This document shows, piece by piece, positions 59,901 to 64,000 of a stretch of 64,000 bases of DNA. The notes below the pieces were generated by a model. That model had not been told where the DNA came from. It saw only the letters and a list, made by a program, of their open reading frames with translations, and did no database searches. Location: positions 1 to 64,000 of the forward strand of contig CADBDH010000005.1 in the NCBI GenBank assembly GCA_902793405.1. The letters are read 5' to 3'. Each line of letters opens with the position of its first letter. Position 1 is the stretch's first letter. Origin of the DNA: an uncultured Bacteroidales bacterium. Lineage in GTDB: Bacteria > Bacteroidota > Bacteroidia > Bacteroidales > Muribaculaceae. Position numbers and translations under genes: made by a program.

Positions 59901-59969
59901 GGCCGTCTGCTGATCATTCGTGACGGTGTTGCTTATGACGCGTGGGGCCACATTGTGGATGTGAAGTAA
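56964..59969 (+). CDS. Secreted tyrosine-phosphatase-type protein with duplicated carbohydrate-module-like domains
   Basis: This 1001-residue exported protein has a signal peptide (LLALLLAWPLLMSAQ). Residues about 195-285 and 289-385 are two copies of one module (RWFLKHPWSGGSWEWRE, FGGSGCNYADN; RWFFKHGWGDGLDASWEWRE, YGGTGCNYADN). A starch-binding-like domain follows. Residues about 690-880 hold the phosphatase domain, with ERISNFRRVPGTQHLYRSYH and the CX5R loop HCHLGADRTGVFSG (about 818-830). The end, SNGRLLIIRDGVAYDAWG, is a sorting tag. It probably dephosphorylates a substrate at the surface or outside the cell, since the catalytic Cys, Arg and following Thr are all present. Confidence 0.85.
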   Translation: MKNQTLLRRLLALLLAWPLLMSAQEVTFWNFSDVEMFPSDTLWETTTLHGVTFVTDGSSADRVPIFQSCSERSWTSVDGAETLTFTQRLKINGKSSTAYRWLYFTASPGDTIEVWGNSTSSSSARTLTFKSGGYNGVSWGDVDLATGSDPSYGYVVYGGSEETVMAMVSSGSWYTYAIRLKPNPDFGGDTPPTPTKRWFLKHPWSGGSWEWREVLPNEDASLYSRKDVFGGSGCNYADNINGSGSSWVPLENIELINNPNVGDSCEFIFNPMTGAISIRNMGETQEETGPRWFFKHGWGDGLDASWEWRELYPNADSTLYIRQDVYGGTGCNYADNALGVNSVWVPLSDLTLIDNPAVGDSAEFAFNPVTKAISIRLTKAAPQDEVIIEPDPTKAFSLVGGRVYLDNSVTGWDDECIYLVVGNDSESLCVRFLPDSLGRLTCPVPYVKEDITYAAVIGNSHFTSGSWGPSNLTSANHYSDVYTGGWQSGVNDGWEITLGAADNGSPLTLTHLEGEYGERFTTTEKNNCFRLNDDLRQITFIFSTSRTRFVISPLNLQKLYVYGSISNWSQSDADYQMTGFSTDGCFYLTLPYSAIERTGNGGQPEFLFKVYHVNGNSYVTQSWPTLAEGCEDYLTFCSNGWKQIVAFNDDDVEDLAQRKETALYIRPLANFDLTNRMEQERISNFRRVPGTQHLYRSYHPYHSSRAQYDTERARLEWVAALATEAGINCDIALSGNLESEDGTATYTVNGTTYTTSIPDYYRAIISNHRVLYVGKQNGHTPSYDHALYYTDQSRFAEWIQEIVRFINDEDHPVPFQIHCHLGADRTGVFSGVLAAMCGASWDDIAADYMRTSDMQISEYRHSNQLRYAFYLLTGFDPLILPSGPNAVPTVYTAVTLDDAIASHAAYSGGRVLYTYPAIGTLLPTLKDAIAAHFVNGGYLEMEEVEACVAKLRGDEQIPTGVIDIRDDVMSPQVQKIFSNGRLLIIRDGVAYDAWGHIVDVK

Positions 59970-60013
59970 CGTTCTCTCTATACTCTCTTCCTCACACTTG
60001 AGGAACGTCAAAG

Positions 60014-60044
60014 CGAGGGGATGGCCACAACAGCCATCCCCTCG
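60014..60044. terminator. Bidirectional terminator between convergent genes
   Basis: CGAGGGGATGGC and GCCATCCCCTCG form a perfect 12-bp stem with a 7-base loop, between the phosphatase gene and the DUF6377 gene. Confidence 0.8.
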
Positions 60045-60048
60045 TTAT

Positions 60049-61677
60049 TCACAACCGCCTCACGTGTGCGATAAATTCGTCCTTGGGCAGGTCCGAACGG
60101 TTACGGGTCTTGAGCCTGTAGTTATAGACTGTCTGGGGGGAATAATGCAGGAAACTGGCAATCTTGACGCTGTCGTTGATACCCAGCCTGACCAATGCGT
60201 AGATGCGCAGCTCGGGCGAGAGCAGGTTGTTACCCTTAACCTCGATGTGCTCACCTGGGCGTAGCAGAGCATTAAAACGCTCGACGAAATCAGGGAAAAG
60301 CTCCAAAAAAATCATGTCAAAATTGTAGAACAGCTGGCTTAGGTCCTGCTTCATGGTCGATTGGTCGAGCTGAGCCTGTAGCTCCTTGTTTTTGCCCGTT
60401 TTGAGTTTGCCGAGGATGCTGATTCGGTTTTTCTCGGCCTCGCTGATGTAATTGGAGCACAAGTTGAACAACTGCCCGATATACTCTTCCTTAATCATAT
60501 TGCTCTCGACGAGTTCCTTGTTGAGCTCTTCTAGTTGGGCATTGAGTGACAGCAGTTTGTCGTTATTGACTGCTAGCTCGTTGTGCATCATCGTCAAGTG
60601 TTTGTTTCTCTTATAGATACCCCACAGCAGGATGCTCAATAGGGCGGCGGCAATGAGGACGGCGACAATAAGGATGTTGCGCCTGGTGGATGAGGCCCGC
60701 TGTTTTTGTGAATAGGCGGTAGTGATGATAGGCAGATACTCGCCCACGAGCGAGAGCCTGCTGCGAGCGTTACTGGTCATCACATCATTAAGCGAACAGG
60801 TGATGTAGCGGTAGGCACGCTCGGTGTCCCCCTCCTTATACAGCATCCAGGCCAGCGATTGCAGTGAGGTATAGGTCTTGTTGCAGTTGCGCTTGTCGAT
60901 AATTGACGACATGGTGTAGCAGTATTTTGCCCCTTGGGTGTCACCGATATCGCGATAGGTGTCGCCCAGCACAAACCAGTAGATGGCAGAGTTGGACACC
61001 AAGTTGCTGTGCGACTTGCCGAACTGCAGTAGCCCGTCGAGTGCTTCCTGGATGTGACCGCGGCTCTTCTCAATTTCGCAGGTGTTGACACACACTGTCA
61101 ATGGGTCATCACTGTTCACTATGTTCACTGTGTCGCGGTAGTGCATCAGCAGGGGCTTGTAATAGGCTATCTCGTCGGCATCGGTGGTCATTTGCGACAG
61201 GGAGAGCAGGATGCTGTGGTAGAGGTAATAGAAATGGGCGTTACCCTTGATGTAAGGGGTGTGGGGAATATTGTCGAGTACAGCCAGAGCATCATTAAGG
61301 CGCCCTAGGCATTTCAGGGCATCGGCCTCGTCAAGGCGGGCCGACGATAACGAGTCAAGCGAAAGCACTCCGTCAGCCATCTTGACTCGCTGGCGGGCAT
61401 AGTAGAGCGCTGAGTCCAACCTGTACTTGCGGTAATTGAGAAACAGTGTGTGGGCAAGTTCAAAGCGACCCTCCTGATTGGGAGCATTCTCATACATCTT
61501 CTTGTACCGCACCAGATGCTGCTGCAGTTGCTGGTCATAGTAGGCGCTGCTGTCGATGACGGCATCAAGCATTTTGAGCAGCGAGTCCACGTGATAGCGC
61601 TCGCCGGCATGAGCCACGGAGCAACACATGCATAGCCATATCATTATGGCTATCCGCAGTATTGACCCGGCTCGCAT
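60049..61677 (-). CDS. DUF6377 membrane-bound TPR regulator
   Basis: This 542-residue protein has a signal peptide (ILRIAIMIWLCMCCSVAHA) and a periplasmic helical TPR-type region of about 300 residues (GRFELAHTLFLNYRKYRLDS, ALAVLDNIPHTPYIKGN). One membrane segment follows (RRNILIVAVLIAAALLSILL, about 325-345), then a coiled coil (LLSLNAQLEELNKELVESNM). The C-terminal DUF6377 domain ends in an HTH-like SVKIASFLHYSPQTVYNYRL. This is the single-protein membrane sensor-regulator layout common in Bacteroidota. It starts 12 bases after panB and may share its transcript. Confidence 0.88.
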   Translation of the reverse strand: MRAGSILRIAIMIWLCMCCSVAHAGERYHVDSLLKMLDAVIDSSAYYDQQLQQHLVRYKKMYENAPNQEGRFELAHTLFLNYRKYRLDSALYYARQRVKMADGVLSLDSLSSARLDEADALKCLGRLNDALAVLDNIPHTPYIKGNAHFYYLYHSILLSLSQMTTDADEIAYYKPLLMHYRDTVNIVNSDDPLTVCVNTCEIEKSRGHIQEALDGLLQFGKSHSNLVSNSAIYWFVLGDTYRDIGDTQGAKYCYTMSSIIDKRNCNKTYTSLQSLAWMLYKEGDTERAYRYITCSLNDVMTSNARSRLSLVGEYLPIITTAYSQKQRASSTRRNILIVAVLIAAALLSILLWGIYKRNKHLTMMHNELAVNNDKLLSLNAQLEELNKELVESNMIKEEYIGQLFNLCSNYISEAEKNRISILGKLKTGKNKELQAQLDQSTMKQDLSQLFYNFDMIFLELFPDFVERFNALLRPGEHIEVKGNNLLSPELRIYALVRLGINDSVKIASFLHYSPQTVYNYRLKTRNRSDLPKDEFIAHVRRL

Positions 61678-61689
61678 GAGTGGTGGGAT

Positions 61690-62511
61690 TTAGTATTGTT
61701 CATTCTCGTTGGGGAAGTCGCCGCTCTTGACGTCGGTGATGTAGTTGCCCACGCTATCGATAATCTGCTCGCCCAGGTTGTTATAGACGCGCAGGAACTT
61801 GGGTTTGAACTCACGGTTCAGGCCCAGCATGTCGTGCAGCACAAGCACCTGGCCGCTGCAAGCTCCGCCACCACCAATGCCTATGGTGGGCACGTTGATG
61901 CTCTGGGTGACCTTGGCAGCCAGCGTGGCGGGAATTTTCTCCAGCACGATACCGAAGCAGCCTATCTCGGCCAGCACCTTGGCGTCGGCCAGCAGGCGTG
62001 TGGCTTCGGCCTCACCCTCGGCACGCGTAGCATAGGTACCGAACTTGTTGATTGACTGCGGAGTAAGTCCCAGGTGGCCCATCACGGGGATGCCGGCACG
62101 CAGTATCATCTCGATGGCTGGACGCATCTCACGTCCACCCTCAAGTTTCACGCCGTCGGCACCGGTTTCCTGCATGATGCGCACGGCATTGCGCTGGGCA
62201 TCCATTGGGTCGCCCTGATAGGTGCCGAAAGGCATATCCACGATGACCATCGCACGCTTGACGGCGCGCACTACCGTGCGGCCATACACAATCATATCGT
62301 CGATGGTGATGGGGATTGTGGTGGCATTGCCCTGCATGACGTTGGAAGCGCTGTCGCCCACCAGGATGATGTCGATACCGGCTTGGTCAACAAGTGTTGC
62401 CATGGTGTAGTCATAGGCCGTAATCATCGCGATTTTCTCGCCTGCGTTGCGCATGTCGGCGATGCGCTTGGTCGTTACCTTGCGGGGGTCGGAAACAGTA
62501 TAGGTTGACAT
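61690..62511 (-). CDS. panB: 3-methyl-2-oxobutanoate hydroxymethyltransferase
   Basis: This 273-residue enzyme performs the first committed step of pantothenate (coenzyme A) synthesis. It transfers a hydroxymethyl group from methylene-tetrahydrofolate to 2-oxoisovalerate. Motifs are ITAYDYTMATLVDQAGIDII, LVGDSASNVMQGNATTIPIT with a metal-binding aspartate, DMPFGTYQ, VKLEGG, VMGHLGLTPQS and the catalytic glutamate in GIVLEKIP. A TACATTTG box (62554-62561, minus strand) matches the -7 consensus. The DUF6377 regulator gene follows after 12 bases. Confidence 0.96.
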   Translation of the reverse strand: MSTYTVSDPRKVTTKRIADMRNAGEKIAMITAYDYTMATLVDQAGIDIILVGDSASNVMQGNATTIPITIDDMIVYGRTVVRAVKRAMVIVDMPFGTYQGDPMDAQRNAVRIMQETGADGVKLEGGREMRPAIEMILRAGIPVMGHLGLTPQSINKFGTYATRAEGEAEATRLLADAKVLAEIGCFGIVLEKIPATLAAKVTQSINVPTIGIGGGGACSGQVLVLHDMLGLNREFKPKFLRVYNNLGEQIIDSVGNYITDVKSGDFPNENEQY

Positions 62512-62553
62512 GATAGTAATGTGCTATAATTAAAGATTGTTATTAAGTGGCTG

Positions 62554-62561
62554 CAAATGTA
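62554..62561 (-). promoter_or_regulatory. -7 box of panB
   Basis: CAAATGTA on the plus strand reads TACATTTG on the minus strand, matching TAnnTTTG, 42 bases upstream of the panB start. Confidence 0.5.
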
Positions 62562-62766
62562 CACGTTTTACACTCAACATTCAAATTTTGGGCCAGATTA
62601 AACCAAAAAAAGTTTAAAACGTCTTATTATTCGGTTAATTTTGGCGAAGACAAGGCCGATAAGTGTACTTTTTGACCTCGACTTGCTCAAAATTTCGGTT
62701 TTTATTGCTAATTTTGGCGCGCAAAAATCATTAACAACAATAATTAACTTTAAAACGTACACAAAA

Positions 62767-63255
62767 ATGAAGAAATTCTTATTATCACTCGCTCTGGTGG
62801 CTTTTGCCGCAAGCGCATCGATGGCTCAGGCTCCCGTCAAGACTGCACAAGTTACTGCTCCGAAGCACGAGAAGTGCGAGGGTCACAAGGATGGTCAGAA
62901 GTGTAACAAGCCCGCCGACCAGCAGTGCCCCGATTGCAAGGAAAAGGCTGCTAAGCAGGAATGCAAGAAAGAGGCTGGCAAGCAGTGCGAAAAGGCTGCC
63001 ATGATGAAAAAGCAGGAGTGCAAGGAAGGTATGAAGCACGAATGCAAGGAAGCCAAGAAAGAGTGCAAGGAAGGCATGAAGGAATGCAAAGAAGGCATGA
63101 AGCACGAGTGCAAGGAAGGTGCCGCCAAGCAGTGTGACAAGGCCGCTGCCCCGAAGAAGGACTGCTGCAAAGACAAGAAAATGGAAGGCCAGAAGTGCGA
63201 CAAGCCGGCCGACCAGCAGTGCCCCGATTGCAAGGAGAAGGCTAAGAAGAACTAA
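62767..63255 (+). CDS. Exported Cys/Lys-rich repeat protein
   Basis: This 162-residue protein, read from ATG 62767, has a signal peptide (FLLSLALVAFAASASMAQ). The mature part is made almost entirely of Lys, Glu, Cys and His. It contains two copies of KPADQQCPDCKEKA and a run of KECKEG-MKHECKE units with regularly spaced cysteines. The frame reaches back to 62641, but that part lacks a signal peptide and is AT-rich, so the later ATG is preferred. The composition suggests metal or heme-iron binding or redox buffering in the periplasm. I know no named family that fits. A strong terminator follows. Confidence 0.8.
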   Translation: MKKFLLSLALVAFAASASMAQAPVKTAQVTAPKHEKCEGHKDGQKCNKPADQQCPDCKEKAAKQECKKEAGKQCEKAAMMKKQECKEGMKHECKEAKKECKEGMKECKEGMKHECKEGAAKQCDKAAAPKKDCCKDKKMEGQKCDKPADQQCPDCKEKAKKN

Positions 63256-63307
63256 TCCAGGCCCCCGTCAAGGCCTTGGCTTGAATGGCATCGACCATCA
63301 AGCCAGC

Positions 63308-63345
63308 AAAAATCCCTGATTTCCTCGATGAAATCGGGGATTTTT
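63308..63345 (+). terminator. Terminator of the Cys/Lys-rich gene
   Basis: AAAAATCCCTGATTTC and GAAATCGGGGATTTTT form a 16-bp stem (one G-U pair) with a 6-base loop, followed by GTATTTTT. Confidence 0.85.
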
Positions 63346-63550
63346 GTATTTTTAAGCTCCAAACCTAGTAAGACAGGACACTTGGAAATGAATTTAGATA
63401 AATCACGTGATTAAAACAATTTAATGTTTTCAAAATCAATGAAATAACATTTTAAAGCACTTTGATTTATATTGGATGCCCTTTGTTGTGTCGATGCAAT
63501 GAGATAATTTTGCGACAAATTAACATTATATATTAACACGTTCATCAATT

Positions 63551-64000
63551 ATGAAGAAATTCTCAACTTTACTCAATCTTGCCGCCATCATGCTGCTGTC
63601 AGTAGCATGGGGAGGCAACGTCTGGGCCCAAGATGCACTGCCGCTCACGGCAGATGCACCTCAGGTGACTCAAGACTTTGACGGCATGTGGGATGCTGCA
63701 GCACAGGCTGCCACGCTCAATATGCCGCAGGGCTGGCGCATCGAGCGCCAGATGAGTGCGCCCCGCACGGTGGGCAGCTATGCCTCGGCAGCTACCGAGG
63801 TCATGTACACTGGCGGCACCAGCCTGGCCAGCAATGCCAAGAACGGCACCTGGAATTTCGCTTCCAGCAGCGTGCCCAGCGATTGCTCGGTAGGCGGCCT
63901 GTCGACGACGGTCGACGGCGGCACCCGCTGCATCAACGTGATGACTTGCCTGCACAATGCGGGCGATGAGGCCATCACCAAGTTGACGTTCAACTACGAT
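63551..64000 (+). CDS. Secreted protein, N-terminal part (runs off the window)
   Basis: An ATG at 63551 opens a frame that stays open to the last base (150 codons). A signal peptide (LLNLAAIMLLSVAWGGNVWA) is followed by DFDGMWDAAAQAATLNMPQG, RIERQMSAPRTVGSYASA and EVMYTGGTSLASNAKNGTWN. This resembles the start of large secreted Bacteroidales proteins that carry calcineurin- or lamin-tail-type domains further on. The domain that would decide function is outside the window. The gap upstream (63256-63550) holds a terminator and AT-rich sequence. Confidence 0.75.
   Translation, partial: MKKFSTLLNLAAIMLLSVAWGGNVWAQDALPLTADAPQVTQDFDGMWDAAAQAATLNMPQGWRIERQMSAPRTVGSYASAATEVMYTGGTSLASNAKNGTWNFASSSVPSDCSVGGLSTTVDGGTRCINVMTCLHNAGDEAITKLTFNYD

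Overview
This window is a stretch of chromosome from a gut-type Bacteroidales bacterium (Bacteroidota), probably close to the Prevotellaceae or Muribaculaceae. Evidence: TTTG / TAnnTTTG-type promoters lie upstream of many genes, several families are typical of the order (DUF4923, DUF4294, DUF5020, DUF6377, DUF4956, Cthe_2159 proteins, tryptophanase), and many secreted proteins end in short C-terminal sorting-type tags. Most coding DNA is fairly GC-rich. One block, about 12.0-21.4 kb, is clearly AT-rich and looks acquired.

Layout. 0-2.3 kb: secreted proteins, including a tandem pair of paralogues sharing a C-terminal tag. 2.5-7.6 kb, minus strand: a polyphosphate-type cluster of a VTC-domain protein, a DUF4956 membrane protein, a DUF2490 outer-membrane protein and two Cthe_2159 beta-helix proteins. 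7.8-11.8 kb: a DUF4923 lipoprotein, a PhzF-family enzyme with a small exported protein, and an AMP-forming acyl-CoA synthetase.

12.0-23.0 kb: the most unusual part. The 3' part of comM (the YifB-type AAA ATPase gene) is present five times in the same orientation: four truncated copies plus one full-length copy that carries a 7-bp frameshifting duplication. Between the copies lie AT-rich cargo genes: a TIR/DUF4062-like protein with TPR repeats, a small membrane protein, a retropepsin-TPR exported protein, a 55-residue ORF with an FRG-domain protein, and a three-gene toxin-antitoxin operon with a Panacea/SocA-type antitoxin. The same block holds the 3' end of a lost AAA_14/DUF4143 ATPase gene and a degenerate tRNA-Gly-like relic. 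I read it as a layered defence-type island built up at comM.

23.0-35.3 kb: metG, a 120-bp tandem repeat array, small envelope proteins, a purine/deoxynucleoside group (NCS2 permease, DUF5020 channel-like protein, MazG-like pyrophosphohydrolase, DeoC with a metal-binding-like tail), an esterase, a CPBP protease, and an AAA_14/DUF4143 ATPase gene bracketed by 65-bp direct repeats. 35.4-40.9 kb: a tightly packed ECF sigma factor operon ending in a large outer-membrane beta-barrel protein. A REPIN-like palindrome pair lies inside the second gene, and a near-perfect parS site precedes the last gene. 41.0-51.5 kb: a DUF1016 nuclease-like protein, a lipoprotein, a Na/Pi cotransporter, a secreted beta-helix protein, a second 120-bp array in inverted orientation, and a 1395-residue secreted protein. 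51.7-64.0 kb: two single-protein TPR / transmembrane / DNA-binding regulators, tryptophanase, a MATE exporter, a secreted tyrosine phosphatase, panB, a Cys/Lys-rich exported protein and the start of another secreted protein.

All family assignments come from reading motifs. No database search was run.
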